DNA of 64,000 nucleotides, from positions 171,869 through 235,868 of the forward strand of contig JACPIS010000023.1 in NCBI GenBank assembly GCA_016187925.1, in the 5' to 3' direction. A model generated the notes under the pieces. It made no database searches. It was given only the letters and a program-made list of their open reading frames with translations, and had not been told where the DNA came from. How positions within the stretch are numbered: the first letter of the stretch is position 1; each line of letters begins with the position of its first letter. The position numbers were made by a program, and so were the translations under genes. This DNA comes from Opitutia bacterium (GTDB taxonomy: Bacteria > Verrucomicrobiota > Verrucomicrobiia > Opitutales > Opitutaceae). Positions 16,582 to 25,855 of the stretch are shown piece after piece.

Positions 16582-16943
16582 ATCCGATCATCAAAGAACT
16601 TACCGCTTCCCAAGTGAAGAAAGACGTCGCGTCCTTCAAGGTCGGCGACGGCGTCCGCGTGCACACCAAGGTGCGCGAGGGCGACAAGGAGCGCGTGCAG
16701 GTTTTCGCCGGTGTCGTCATCGCCCGCAAGGGCCACGGCATCCACGAGACGTTCACCGTCCGCCGCATCAGCTACGGCGAGGGCGTCGAGCGCGTGTTCC
16801 CGGTCAACTCGCCCAACATCGAGAAGGTCGAGGTCGAGAAGGATTCCGAGCCGGGCAAGGCCCGCCTCTACTACCTCCGCTCGCGCACCGGCAAGGCCGC
16901 CATGGCCGTCAAGGAGAAGCGCTTCGAGGAAGCCAAGGCCTGA
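16578..16943 (+). CDS. rplS: 50S ribosomal protein bL19
   Basis: 121 residues. Motifs FKVGDGVRVHTKVREGDKERVQVFAGVVIARKG and FTVRRISYGEGVERVFPVNSPNIEKVEV are those of bL19. Coupled to trmD; a terminator follows at 16968. Confidence 0.98.
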   Translation: MNPIIKELTASQVKKDVASFKVGDGVRVHTKVREGDKERVQVFAGVVIARKGHGIHETFTVRRISYGEGVERVFPVNSPNIEKVEVEKDSEPGKARLYYLRSRTGKAAMAVKEKRFEEAKA

Positions 16944-16967
16944 GCCTCCGGCCAGTCCGCCAATTTC

Positions 16968-16999
16968 AAAGCGAGCCCGCGTGGCTCGCTTTTTTATTT
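16968..16999 (+). terminator. Intrinsic terminator of the rpsP-trmD-rplS operon
   Basis: Perfect stem AAAGCGAGCC / GGCTCGCTTT with loop CGCGT, followed by a T-rich tract. Confidence 0.9.
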
Positions 17000-17074
17000 T
17001 TATAACAAAAAAGGACTTTGCACGCCCGCGCCGTGCTGCGCTATGCGTGGAGCCTTCGTTTCCCGCCCATTTCC

Positions 17075-19063
17075 ATGAAGCTTCAGACTGAGATCCTCGC
17101 CCAAGCCTGTGCTCAAGCCCGCGGCCTCGCCATCGATGCCGTCCATAAATGCTCCTCCGGCCACCTCGGCCTGCCGCTCGGCGCCGCCGAGATCGGCGCC
17201 GTGCTCTACGGCCACGCGCTGGTGCACAATCCCGACGAGCCGCGCTGGCTCAACCGCGACCGCTTTGTGCTCTCCGCGGGCCACGGTTCGATGTTCCTCT
17301 ATTCGTGGCTGCACCTCAGCGGCTACGATCTCTCGCTCGACGATCTGAAGAATTTCCGCGTCCTCCACAGCAAGACGCCCGGCCATCCCGAGTTCCATGA
17401 GACGCCCGGCGTCGAGTGCACCACCGGCCCGCTCGGTCAGGGCATCGGCAACTCCGTCGGTTTTGCCCTCTCCGGCAAGATGGCCGAGGCACGCTTCAAC
17501 ACCGCGGAGCACGCCATCTTCGACCATCACGTCATCTGCCTCGCCGGCGACGGCTGCATGCAGGAGGGCGTCGCCATGGAGGCCTGCGCTTTCGCCGGCC
17601 ATCAGGGTCTCGACAACCTCATCCTCATCTACGACTCGAACGACGTCACGCTCGACGCCATGGCGGACCGCACGCAGAGCGAAAACACCGCCGCGCGCTT
17701 CAAGGCCATCGGCTGGGACGTGCAGACGCTCGCCGACGGCCACGATCTCGCGGCCATCCTCAAGGCGGTCAGCAAAGCCAAGCGGACCCAGAGTGGCCGC
17801 CCGCAGCTCATCATCGCCAAGACCCAGATCGCGCGCGGCATACCGGAAGTTGCCGGCACCTCGAAGGGGCACGGCGAGGGCGGGGTGAAGTTCGCCGATG
17901 CCGCCCGCGCAGGCCTCGGTCTGCCCGCGGAGCATTTCTTTGTGAGCGCCCCGGTGCGCGAGTATTTCACGGCGCACAAGAAGCGCCTGAAGCGCGCCTA
18001 CGCCAAGTGGCGCAAGACCTACGAGGCCTGGCGCGCCGCCAACCCCGACAAGGCCGCGTTGCTCGACTCGCGCAATGATCGCGTCAGCGCCGCCGCGTTG
18101 CTGGAGAAGATCCCGGGCTTTGCGGCCGATGCCAAGCTCGCCACCCGCGCCGCCGGGCAAACGGTGCTGCAGCCGCTCGCCGCCGCGCTGCCGCTGCTCA
18201 TCTCCGGCTCGGCCGACCTGCACGGCTCGACGCTCAACTACATCGCCGCCGACAAGGATTTTGACCGCACGAACCGCACGGGACGCAACCTGCGCTACGG
18301 CATCCGCGAGCACGGCATGGCGGCCATCAACAACGGCGTCGCCTACGATGGCATCTTCCGCACGTCGTGTGCGACGTTCCTCGTGTTCGCCGATTACTCG
18401 CGGCCTTCGATGCGCCTCGCCGCGTTGGCCAAGCTGCCGGTCACCTACATCTACACGCACGATTCCATCGGCGTCGGCGAGGACGGCCCGACGCACCAGC
18501 CGGTCGAAACAGTCTCCGGCCTGCGCGTCATCCCGAATCTCGATGTCATCCGTCCGGCCGACCCCGAGGAGACCGCGGGGGCTTTCGCCGCCGCGCTGGA
18601 GCGTCACGACGGCCCGACGCTGCTCTCACTCACGCGCCAGGCGGTGCCGATGCTCAACGACATCCCGGCCAGCGTCCGCCGCGCCGGTGTGCTCAAGGGC
18701 GGTTACGTCGCCGTGCAGGAAACTGCGCCACTCACGCACATCCTGCTCTCCGCGGGCAGCGAACTGCAGTGGGCGGTGGCCGCGGCCAATGTGCTCGGAC
18801 CCGGCACGCGCGTCGTTTCCGTCCCCTCGTTCTCGCGCTTCGACGCGCAGTCGCAGGAATACCGCGACTCCGTACTCCCGCCCGCGTGCCGCAAGCGCGT
18901 AGCCATCGAGGCCGGCGTGACCGGCCTCTGGCACAAATATGTCGGCTTGGACGGCCGAGTCGTAGGCATCGACCGCTTCGGCCTGAGCGCCCCCGGCAGC
19001 ATTGCCATGAAGGAGCTGGGCATCACCGCGGAAGCGGTGGTGGCCGCCGCCAAGGCGCTTTAA
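17075..19063 (+). CDS. tkt: Transketolase
   Basis: 662 residues, normal length. Thiamine-diphosphate enzyme of the non-oxidative pentose phosphate pathway. N-terminal [20 protein letters not shown], the GDG...N ThDP/Mg motif ([16 protein letters not shown]...DSNDVTLD), [13 protein letters not shown] carrying the catalytic Glu, and [18 protein letters not shown] in the pyrimidine domain. ATG 17075 is chosen because it fits the family N-terminus; an in-frame start at 17018 would overlap the promoter zone. Monocistronic, with terminators on both sides. Confidence 0.97.
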   Translation: MKLQTEILAQACAQARGLAIDAVHKCSSGHLGLPLGAAEIGAVLYGHALVHNPDEPRWLNRDRFVLSAGHGSMFLYSWLHLSGYDLSLDDLKNFRVLHSKTPGHPEFHETPGVECTTGPLGQGIGNSVGFALSGKMAEARFNTAEHAIFDHHVICLAGDGCMQEGVAMEACAFAGHQGLDNLILIYDSNDVTLDAMADRTQSENTAARFKAIGWDVQTLADGHDLAAILKAVSKAKRTQSGRPQLIIAKTQIARGIPEVAGTSKGHGEGGVKFADAARAGLGLPAEHFFVSAPVREYFTAHKKRLKRAYAKWRKTYEAWRAANPDKAALLDSRNDRVSAAALLEKIPGFAADAKLATRAAGQTVLQPLAAALPLLISGSADLHGSTLNYIAADKDFDRTNRTGRNLRYGIREHGMAAINNGVAYDGIFRTSCATFLVFADYSRPSMRLAALAKLPVTYIYTHDSIGVGEDGPTHQPVETVSGLRVIPNLDVIRPADPEETAGAFAAALERHDGPTLLSLTRQAVPMLNDIPASVRRAGVLKGGYVAVQETAPLTHILLSAGSELQWAVAAANVLGPGTRVVSVPSFSRFDAQSQEYRDSVLPPACRKRVAIEAGVTGLWHKYVGLDGRVVGIDRFGLSAPGSIAMKELGITAEAVVAAAKAL

Positions 19064-19089
19064 CTCGCAAAATTCCGCCCTTTGGTGCG

Positions 19090-19116
19090 AAGCCGGTCCT
19101 GTGGGGCCGGCTTTTT
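19090..19116 (+). terminator. Intrinsic terminator of tkt
   Basis: Stem AAGCCGGTCC / GGGCCGGCTT (one G-U pair), loop TGTG, then five T. Confidence 0.82.
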
Positions 19117-19392
19117 GTTTCAACCTCCCGGAGGGGAGGGTGGCATGGCGGAGCATGACCATGACCCTGACCTCCGAGGGATGCGGCGGCGCGGCGGGTT
19201 CTGCTAACTTGGGCACGCTCCCGCCGCTCCATGCAGAAATTCATCCGCGAACTCGCCACCGCCCTGCGCCAGCTGCGCCGCGCCGGTGCCGAGGGGAGGG
19301 TGGCCTTTCGGCTAAGGTTGAAAAACTCTCCTTGCGATTTTCGTTAGGAGGCTAACCATCAGCCCCCTCACTACTCGTCATCTCCCTCCACC
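19117..19392. other. Spacer with a short direct repeat, upstream of the marR-RND operon
   Basis: A 14-base direct repeat, GAGGGGAGGGTGGC, at 19131-19144 and 19291-19304 lies exactly 160 bp apart. Between them is a short open frame that looks like a gene remnant (see 19231-19347). No convincing promoter was recognised. Confidence 0.4.
19231..19347 (+). pseudogene. Possible remnant of a MacB/FtsX-type ABC permease (N-terminus only)
   Basis: A 38-residue frame beginning MQKFIRELATALRQLRRAGA. This strongly recalls the first residues of MacB-like permeases (LRYALRQLRRAPGFT...), but the frame then runs into unrelated sequence and stops, and the first membrane helix is missing. The break falls at the second copy of the 14-base direct repeat, consistent with a deletion between repeats. 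Could also be a chance frame; only the N-terminal similarity supports the call. Confidence 0.3.
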
Positions 19393-19983
19393 ATGCCTCA
19401 CCTATTGCTCAAGGATCTGCCGCGCTACGAGTGCCTGCTCGAGGCCGCCAAGGAATTTCCCGAACTCGATCCCTCTGCGGCCGAGGCTTTTCTCCATCTC
19501 CTGCGGACGGGCGACGAGGCTTTCGGAGTGACGGAGCGAAATATGTCGGAGCATAACATTTCCCAAGGACGTTTCGGTGTCCTGATGCTGCTCTGGCGGT
19601 GCACCGGTACTCAGGGTCGCAGCGCCAGGTCGTCCGGCGAAGAGTGCGGGTCCGGTTCGCGCACCCCCGCGGAACTGGCCGAGGCCGCCGGGGTCACCCG
19701 GGCGACCATGACCGGCCTGATCGATACGCTGGAGCGCGACGGTTTCGTCAAACGCGAGCCCGATCCCGTTGACCGCCGGATGATGTCCGTGCGGATCACC
19801 GCCCGGGGCGAGCGGTTTCTGCGCGATTTCCTGCCCAGCCACTTCAAGATGCTGGCTGCGATGATGAGCGGCCTCACCGAGGCCGAGCGCAAGACCCTCG
19901 TCCACCTGCTCAGCAAGATTCTCGATCGCGCAGCCACGCTGCTCGCCGTTCAAGACACTCCCTCGACCGCTGCTGCGAAATAA
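19393..19983 (+). CDS. MarR-family transcriptional regulator
   Basis: 196 residues. Winged helix-turn-helix of MarR type at about 95-150: TPAELAEAAGVTRATMTGLIDTLERDGFVKREPDPVDRRMMSVRITARGERFL; NISQGRFGVLMLLWR gives the preceding helix. Lies 47 bp upstream of the RND membrane-fusion gene in the same direction, so it is the probable local repressor of the efflux operon. A loop of about 20 Gly/Ser/Arg-rich residues (TGTQGRSARSSGEECGSGSR) before the recognition domain is longer than usual. Confidence 0.92.
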   Translation: MPHLLLKDLPRYECLLEAAKEFPELDPSAAEAFLHLLRTGDEAFGVTERNMSEHNISQGRFGVLMLLWRCTGTQGRSARSSGEECGSGSRTPAELAEAAGVTRATMTGLIDTLERDGFVKREPDPVDRRMMSVRITARGERFLRDFLPSHFKMLAAMMSGLTEAERKTLVHLLSKILDRAATLLAVQDTPSTAAAK

Positions 19984-20030
19984 TCCGCTGCTCCGGCCGA
20001 TTCCCCTTAATCTCCTCAATCCCTGATTTT

Positions 20031-21152
20031 ATGCTCAAGAAGTTCCTCATCGCCCTCGCCGGCTTCGCCGTCGTCGTCTTCACGCTCGGTGCCGTCAAGT
20101 TCGGCCAGATCAAGAAAATGGCCTCCGCTCCGCACGTCATGCCGCTGAGTTCCGTGACCACCTTGGAGGCCCGTGCCGTCGACTGGCACTCGCACATCAA
20201 GGCCATCGGCACGCTCGCCCCCGTCGAGGGCGTGACGATCAGCGCGGATGCCGACGGCATCATCGCCCGCATCGTCGCCGACAGCGGCGCCGCCGTGAAG
20301 GCCGGCGACCTCCTCATCGAGCTCGATGCCAGCGTCGAGACCGCCCAACTCGCCGCCTCCGAGGCCCGCGCCAATCTCGCGCGCATCAACCTCGATCGCG
20401 CCTCCGAGTTGTGGGGCCGGCAGGCGGTCGCGAAGTCGGAATACGACGCCGCTGACGCCACCTACAAGCAGGCCACCGCCGACGTGACCGCGCTCAAGGC
20501 CCTGATCGCGAAGAAGCAGGTCCGCGCGCCGTTCGACGGCCGCGTGGGCATCCGCATGGTCAACCTCGGTCAGTTCGTCGGCCGCGGCCGCTCGCTCCTG
20601 CCGCTGCAGAAGCTCGACCCGATCTACGTCAACTTCAGCGTACCGCAGCGCCAGTTGCCCGCGCTCTCGCTCAACCAGAAAGTCAGCGTGCTGATCGACG
20701 CCTTCGAGAACACGCCGTTCGAGGGCACCATCACCGCCATCAACTCCGAGGTCGATGCCGCCACGCGCAACATCAGCGTGCAGGCCACGCTCGCCAATCC
20801 CAAGGAAGAGCTCCGCGCCGGCATGTTCGCCCGCGTCGAGGTCGAGATGCCGCAGAGCGAATCACTCGTCGTCGTGCCCGCGACCGCCATTGCCTACGCC
20901 TCGTATGGCAACTCCGTGTTCATCGTTGAAAAAATGAAGGGCCCCGACGGTCACGAATATCTCGGCGTCCGCCAGCAGTTCGTGAAGCTGGGCGCCACCC
21001 GCGGCGATCTCATCGCCATCACCGAGGGCGTGCAGCCCGGCGAGCAGGTCGTCACCGCCGGAGTCTTCAAGCTCCGCAACGGCGTGCCCGTCCAGGTGAA
21101 CAACGTCGTCACGCCTTCCAGCAACCCCGCGCCGAAGCCGGCCAACACCTGA
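20031..21152 (+). CDS. RND efflux periplasmic adaptor (membrane fusion protein)
   Basis: 373 residues. N-terminal membrane anchor FLIALAGFAVVVFTLGAVKF, lipoyl/barrel-sandwich halves (GVTISADADGIIARIVADSGAAVKAGDLLIELD; VRAPFDGRVGIRMVNLGQFV) around an alpha-hairpin, then beta-barrel and membrane-proximal domain (LGATRGDLIAITEGVQPGEQVVTAGVFKLRNG). HlyD/AcrA (MexE-like) family. It links the pump and the TolC channel encoded next. Confidence 0.95.
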   Translation: MLKKFLIALAGFAVVVFTLGAVKFGQIKKMASAPHVMPLSSVTTLEARAVDWHSHIKAIGTLAPVEGVTISADADGIIARIVADSGAAVKAGDLLIELDASVETAQLAASEARANLARINLDRASELWGRQAVAKSEYDAADATYKQATADVTALKALIAKKQVRAPFDGRVGIRMVNLGQFVGRGRSLLPLQKLDPIYVNFSVPQRQLPALSLNQKVSVLIDAFENTPFEGTITAINSEVDAATRNISVQATLANPKEELRAGMFARVEVEMPQSESLVVVPATAIAYASYGNSVFIVEKMKGPDGHEYLGVRQQFVKLGATRGDLIAITEGVQPGEQVVTAGVFKLRNGVPVQVNNVVTPSSNPAPKPANT

Positions 21153-21190
21153 GCTGCCGCGCTCGCCAACCTCCCCCGAGGGTCTCCGCC

Positions 21191-24100
21191 ATGCTATCCA
21201 AGAGTTTCACCGACCTATTCATCCGCAAACCGGTCATCGCACTGGTCGTCAACATCGTGATCCTGGTCGTGGGTGTGCTCGCTTACTTCAAGCTGAACAC
21301 CCGCCAGTATCCCCGCAGCGACAGTGCGGTGGTCAACGTCACCACCGTCTACTTCGGCGCCAGCGCCGAGACGGTGCGCGGCTACATCACCACGCAGCTG
21401 GAGCGCGTCATCGCCAGCGCCGACGGCATCGATTACATCGAGTCATCCAGCTCCGCCGGCGTCAGCACCATCAGCGTCTACCTGCGCCTCAACTACGACA
21501 CCAACGCCGCGCTCGCGCAGATCAGCTCCAAGATCGACCAGGTCCGCAGCCAGCTGCCGCCCGAGGCCGAGGTGCCCGTCCTCAGCGTCCAGTCGGCCGA
21601 CAACCAATTCGCGTCCCTCTATCTGAGCTTCTACTCGGACACGATGGACCAGAACCAGATCACCGACTACCTCGACCGCATGGTCCAGCCCCGCCTTTCC
21701 TCGGTGAAGGGCGTGCAGCGCGCCGATATCCTCGGCGGCCGGGTGTTCGCCATGCGCGTCTGGCTGAAGCCCGACGAGCTGGCTGCCCGCGGCCTCAGCC
21801 CCTCCGAGGTGCGCCAGGCTCTCCAGGCCAACAACGCGCTCGCCGCCGTGGGCTCCACCAAGGGCTCGATGCTCAGCGTCAGCCTGATCGCCAACACCGA
21901 CCTGAAGAACGTCGACGAGTTCAAGAAGATGGTCGTGGCCGAGCGCAACGGCACGGTCATCCGCCTCTCCGACGTCGCCGACGTCGTGCTGGGCGCGGAG
22001 AACTACGATTCCGAGGTCCGCTTTGGCGGCAAGGTCGCCACGTTCATGGGCATCTGGGTGCTGCCGAACGAGAGCACGGTGGAGGTCATCAAGCGCGTGC
22101 GCGACGTCATGCCCGACATCGAGCGTGCCCTGCCGGCCGGCCTGAAGGCGTCGATCGCCTATGACTCGACCAAGTACATCGACGACGCGCTGCACGAGAT
22201 CGTGCGCACGCTGCTCGAGACGCTGCTGATCGTCATGGTCGTCATCTTCCTCTTCATGGGCTCGCTCCGCTCGGTGCTCATCCCGATCGTCGCCATGCCG
22301 CTGTCGCTCGTCGGCGCGTTGTTCCTGATGCTCGCCCTCGGGTTCACCATCAACCTGCTGACGCTGCTCGCCATCGTGCTCGCCGTCGGCATCGTGGTCG
22401 ACGACGCCATCGTCGTCGTCGAGAACGTCGAGCGCCATATCCGCGAAGGCCGGACGCCCGTCGACGCCGCCATCCTCGGCGCGCGCGAACTGGTCGGCCC
22501 CGTCATCTCGATGACGATCACACTCGCCGCGGTCTATGCGCCCATCGCCTTCCAGGGCGGCCTGACCGGCGCGCTCTTCCGCGAGTTCGCCATGACGCTC
22601 GCCGGCGCCGTGATGGTGTCGGGCTTCGTCGCCCTCACGCTCTCACCCATGATGAGCGCCTACCTCCTGCAGGGACACGACGCGGAGGAGCGGGGCCTCA
22701 CCGGCTGGACCAACCACGTCTTCGACCGCCTGCGCAACCGCTACGACCGGATGATCGGCGCCAGCCTCGGCTGGGTGCCCGTGACCATCACCACGGCGGT
22801 CATGCTCACGCTGCTGCTCGTGCCGTTCTTCATGTTCGCCCAGCGTGAGCTGGCGCCGAAGGAGGACCAGGGTGTCGTGTTCAGCATTCTCCAGCCTTCG
22901 CCCACCTCGACCATCGATCAGAACGTGATCTTCGCCCAGCAGGTACAGAAGATGTTCACGAGCGTCGAGGAGTACGAGCAATCCTTCCAGGTGACCGGTG
23001 CGAATTTCGGTTTCTCGGGCATTCTGCTGAAACCCTGGTCGCAACGTAAACGCAGCTCCATCCAGCTCGAGCAGGAACTCCAGACTCCGGCGGCGACCAT
23101 CCCGGGCCTGAATGTCATCGTCACCACGCCCGAGCCGCTGCCCTCCGGCGGCCAGTTCCCGATTGAGCTCGTCATGCGCTCGACGGCCGACCATCGCGAG
23201 ATGCTGGAGTACGCCCAGAAACTCGTGCTCTACGCCAACACCGAGGCCAACGCCGGCGGCGGCGCGCCCACGTTCTACTTCGCCGACAGCGATCTCAAGT
23301 TCGACGTCCCGCAGGTCGAGATCGACATCGACAAGGACAAGGTCGCCTCGATGGGCCTCAACCTCGTCGACGTCGCGCGCGATCTCGGCTCGATGCTCGG
23401 CGGCGGCTACGTCAACCGCTTCGTCAACGACGGCCAGAGCTACCGCGTCATCCCGCAGGTCGAGCGCGGCCAGCGCCTCAACGCCAGCCAGCTCCTCGAT
23501 TACCATGTGCGCGGCCCGGCCGGCCAGCTCATCCCGCTGTCGACCATCGCCACGCTCAAGGAGACCGTGCAGCCGCGCTCGCTCAACCGCTTCCAGCAGC
23601 TCAACTCGGTCAAGATCACCGGCGTCGGCCCGAGCATCGACAACGCCCTGAAGAAGCTCGAAGCCAAGGCCGCCGAGATTCTCCCGGCCGGCTACTCGAT
23701 CGACTACGGCGGCCAGTCGCGCCAGCTGCGTTACGAGGGCAACGCCCTCTGGACGACCTTCGCGCTCGCCGGCGTGCTCATCTTCCTCGTGCTCGCCGCG
23801 CAGTTCAACAGCTTCCGCGATCCGTTCATCATCCTGCTCGGCTCCGTGCCGCTCGCCATCGTCGGTGCCACGCTGCCCATCTTCCTGTGGAAGACCTCGC
23901 TCAACATCTATTCGCAGATCGGCCTCATCACGCTGGTCGGCCTCATCGCCAAGAACGGCATCCTGATCGTGGAGTTCGCCAACACCCTCCAGGAACAGGG
24001 CGTGGCCAAGCGCGACGCCATCCGCCGCGCCGCCGCCACCCGCCTGCGCCCGGTGCTCATGACCTCCGCCGCCACGGTCTTCGGCCACTTGATGCTCATC

Positions 24101-24295
24101 TTCGTGACCGGCCCCGGCGCCGCCGCGCGTAACAGCATCGGCTGGGTGCTCGTCGTCGGCATGGCCGTCGGTACCGTCTTCACGCTCTACGTCGTCCCGG
24201 CGTTCTACATGCTCATCGCCAAGGACCATGTCCGCAGCCGGGTGGCCGCGCACGCCGCCGTCCCCGTCGAGGCCGAACCCGCCCTTGTCAAATGA
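21191..24295 (+). CDS. RND multidrug efflux pump, inner-membrane transporter (HAE-1/AcrB family)
   Basis: 1034 residues. TM1 start FIRKPVIALVVNIVILVVGVLAYFKL; TM2-TM4 with SLVGALFLMLALGFTINLLTLLAIVLAVGIVVDDAIVVVENVERH carrying the paired Asp residues needed for proton relay; second half NSFRDPFIILLGSVPLAIVGATLPIFLW and LITLVGLIAKNGILIVEFAN. Proton-driven drug or solvent export. Lies between the adaptor and the TolC gene with short gaps. Confidence 0.96.
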   Translation: MLSKSFTDLFIRKPVIALVVNIVILVVGVLAYFKLNTRQYPRSDSAVVNVTTVYFGASAETVRGYITTQLERVIASADGIDYIESSSSAGVSTISVYLRLNYDTNAALAQISSKIDQVRSQLPPEAEVPVLSVQSADNQFASLYLSFYSDTMDQNQITDYLDRMVQPRLSSVKGVQRADILGGRVFAMRVWLKPDELAARGLSPSEVRQALQANNALAAVGSTKGSMLSVSLIANTDLKNVDEFKKMVVAERNGTVIRLSDVADVVLGAENYDSEVRFGGKVATFMGIWVLPNESTVEVIKRVRDVMPDIERALPAGLKASIAYDSTKYIDDALHEIVRTLLETLLIVMVVIFLFMGSLRSVLIPIVAMPLSLVGALFLMLALGFTINLLTLLAIVLAVGIVVDDAIVVVENVERHIREGRTPVDAAILGARELVGPVISMTITLAAVYAPIAFQGGLTGALFREFAMTLAGAVMVSGFVALTLSPMMSAYLLQGHDAEERGLTGWTNHVFDRLRNRYDRMIGASLGWVPVTITTAVMLTLLLVPFFMFAQRELAPKEDQGVVFSILQPSPTSTIDQNVIFAQQVQKMFTSVEEYEQSFQVTGANFGFSGILLKPWSQRKRSSIQLEQELQTPAATIPGLNVIVTTPEPLPSGGQFPIELVMRSTADHREMLEYAQKLVLYANTEANAGGGAPTFYFADSDLKFDVPQVEIDIDKDKVASMGLNLVDVARDLGSMLGGGYVNRFVNDGQSYRVIPQVERGQRLNASQLLDYHVRGPAGQLIPLSTIATLKETVQPRSLNRFQQLNSVKITGVGPSIDNALKKLEAKAAEILPAGYSIDYGGQSRQLRYEGNALWTTFALAGVLIFLVLAAQFNSFRDPFIILLGSVPLAIVGATLPIFLWKTSLNIYSQIGLITLVGLIAKNGILIVEFANTLQEQGVAKRDAIRRAAATRLRPVLMTSAATVFGHLMLIFVTGPGAAARNSIGWVLVVGMAVGTVFTLYVVPAFYMLIAKDHVRSRVAAHAAVPVEAEPALVK

Positions 24296-24312
24296 CCGCC
24301 CAGTCGTCTTAA

Positions 24313-25692
24313 ATGAAAAACTTCATGCGTCCGTCCCATCTCCTCCTCCTGGGTGCGAGCCTGCTCGCGACTCTGCCGGCCGTTGCCCAGATCAACGACG
24401 GCAAGGCCGATCCCGAATTCTCCGTGCCCGACCGGCTCGACCTGAACTACGCGCTCGGCTTCGCCCTCGATAACAACTTCGCCATCCGCCAGGCGAAGGA
24501 GCGCATCCGCCAGCAGGAAGGCGTCGTCCTCGAGGTCCGCTCCGCGCAGATCCCGAACATCACCGGCGCCGCCGGCTACCAGCGCAACGCCGACGAGATT
24601 TCGTCCAACGGCCGCGACCACGTCTGGTCCGTCAACATTACCGCGCGGCAGACCCTGTTCGCCGGCGGCGGCGTGGCGGCCAACGTCCGGGGCCAGCGCC
24701 TCACGCTCGATGCGGCCGCCCTCGCGCTCCAGTCCGTCATCAACGACGCGCTGCTCGATGTCCGCACCAAGTTCTACACCATCCTCGTCAACCGCGAGAA
24801 GATCAAGGTGCAGGAGCAGAGCACCGAGCTGCTCAAGCGCCAGTTGCAGGACGTGAAGAACCGCTACGAGGCGGGCACCGTGTCCAACTTCGAGGTGCTC
24901 CGCGCCGAGGTCGCCCTGGCCAACGCCCAGCCAGCCCTCATCACCGCGCGCAACGACTACCGCCTCGCCATCGAGGAGCTGCGCCGCGCACTCGGCTTCG
25001 TCACCGCGGCCGATACGAACGTCGCCAAGGTGCCCGATTTCCTCGGCACGCTCGAGTTCACGCCCGCCAGCTTCGAGCTCCGCGCCGCCCTCACCGCCGC
25101 GCGCAACCAGCGCCCGGACCTGCAGCGGCTCTACAAGCTGCAATCCGCCGCGGAGGAGGGCGTGCTCGTGCGCCGCGCCGGGTATCTCCCGAACCTCTCG
25201 CTCTACGGCGCCTATGACTGGCGGATGAACTCCACCGGCTCCAGCAGCCTGTCCAACGCCCGGGACGGCTGGTCGGTCGGCCTGCAGTCGCAGTGGGATA
25301 TCTTCGACGGCCGCGCCACCTCCGGCCGCGTCGCCCAGGCCCGCTCGCTGCTCGAACAGACCAAGCTCGCCGTCGCCGAGGCCCAGCTGACCGTCGATGT
25401 CGACGTCCGCCGCGCCATCTCCACCTTCCAGCAGGCCAACGAACTCGCCGAGGCCTCGAAGAAGGTCGTCGAACAGGCCGAGGAAGCCGTCCGTCTCGCC
25501 GACGCGCGCTTCTCCGCCGGCACCGCCACCCAGCTCGACGTGCTCACCGCGCAGAACGACCTGACCACGGCGCGACTCAACCAGCTGCAGGCCTACTACA
25601 GCTACAACGTCGCCGTCGCGAACGTCCGTCGCGCCATGGGCCTGACCGACGAGATGCGGCCCACGGGCGAGCTGCCCTGGCCGCCGAAATAA
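24313..25692 (+). CDS. TolC-family outer-membrane efflux channel
   Basis: 459 residues with a signal peptide (LLLLGASLLATLPAVAQ). Two OEP repeats of coiled-coil and beta-strand: NYALGFALDNNFAIRQAKERIRQQEG ... NRYEAGTVSNFEVLRAEVALANAQPALITARNDYRLAIEELRRALG and the second copy ending DARFSAGTATQLDVLTAQNDLTTARLNQLQAYYSYNVAVANVRRAMG. Completes the tripartite pump; followed by a terminator. Confidence 0.95.
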   Translation: MKNFMRPSHLLLLGASLLATLPAVAQINDGKADPEFSVPDRLDLNYALGFALDNNFAIRQAKERIRQQEGVVLEVRSAQIPNITGAAGYQRNADEISSNGRDHVWSVNITARQTLFAGGGVAANVRGQRLTLDAAALALQSVINDALLDVRTKFYTILVNREKIKVQEQSTELLKRQLQDVKNRYEAGTVSNFEVLRAEVALANAQPALITARNDYRLAIEELRRALGFVTAADTNVAKVPDFLGTLEFTPASFELRAALTAARNQRPDLQRLYKLQSAAEEGVLVRRAGYLPNLSLYGAYDWRMNSTGSSSLSNARDGWSVGLQSQWDIFDGRATSGRVAQARSLLEQTKLAVAEAQLTVDVDVRRAISTFQQANELAEASKKVVEQAEEAVRLADARFSAGTATQLDVLTAQNDLTTARLNQLQAYYSYNVAVANVRRAMGLTDEMRPTGELPWPPK

Positions 25693-25716
25693 CCCGCCGC
25701 CCCGGCGTACGCGCTC

Positions 25717-25743
25717 AAGGCCGCCGTGAGGCGGCCTTTTTTT
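25717..25743 (+). terminator. Intrinsic terminator of the RND operon
   Basis: Perfect stem AAGGCCGCC / GGCGGCCTT with loop GTGA and seven T. Confidence 0.9.
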
Positions 25744-25855
25744 CAACGCGCCGGGCATCCGCTCCCATACCGGGATCGTTCCTTCTCCGCTCGTTTCAGT
25801 GTCGCGCGTTCCGCGCAACCTCCGTCACACTTCTGTGTCGTAGTCGAATCCTCCC

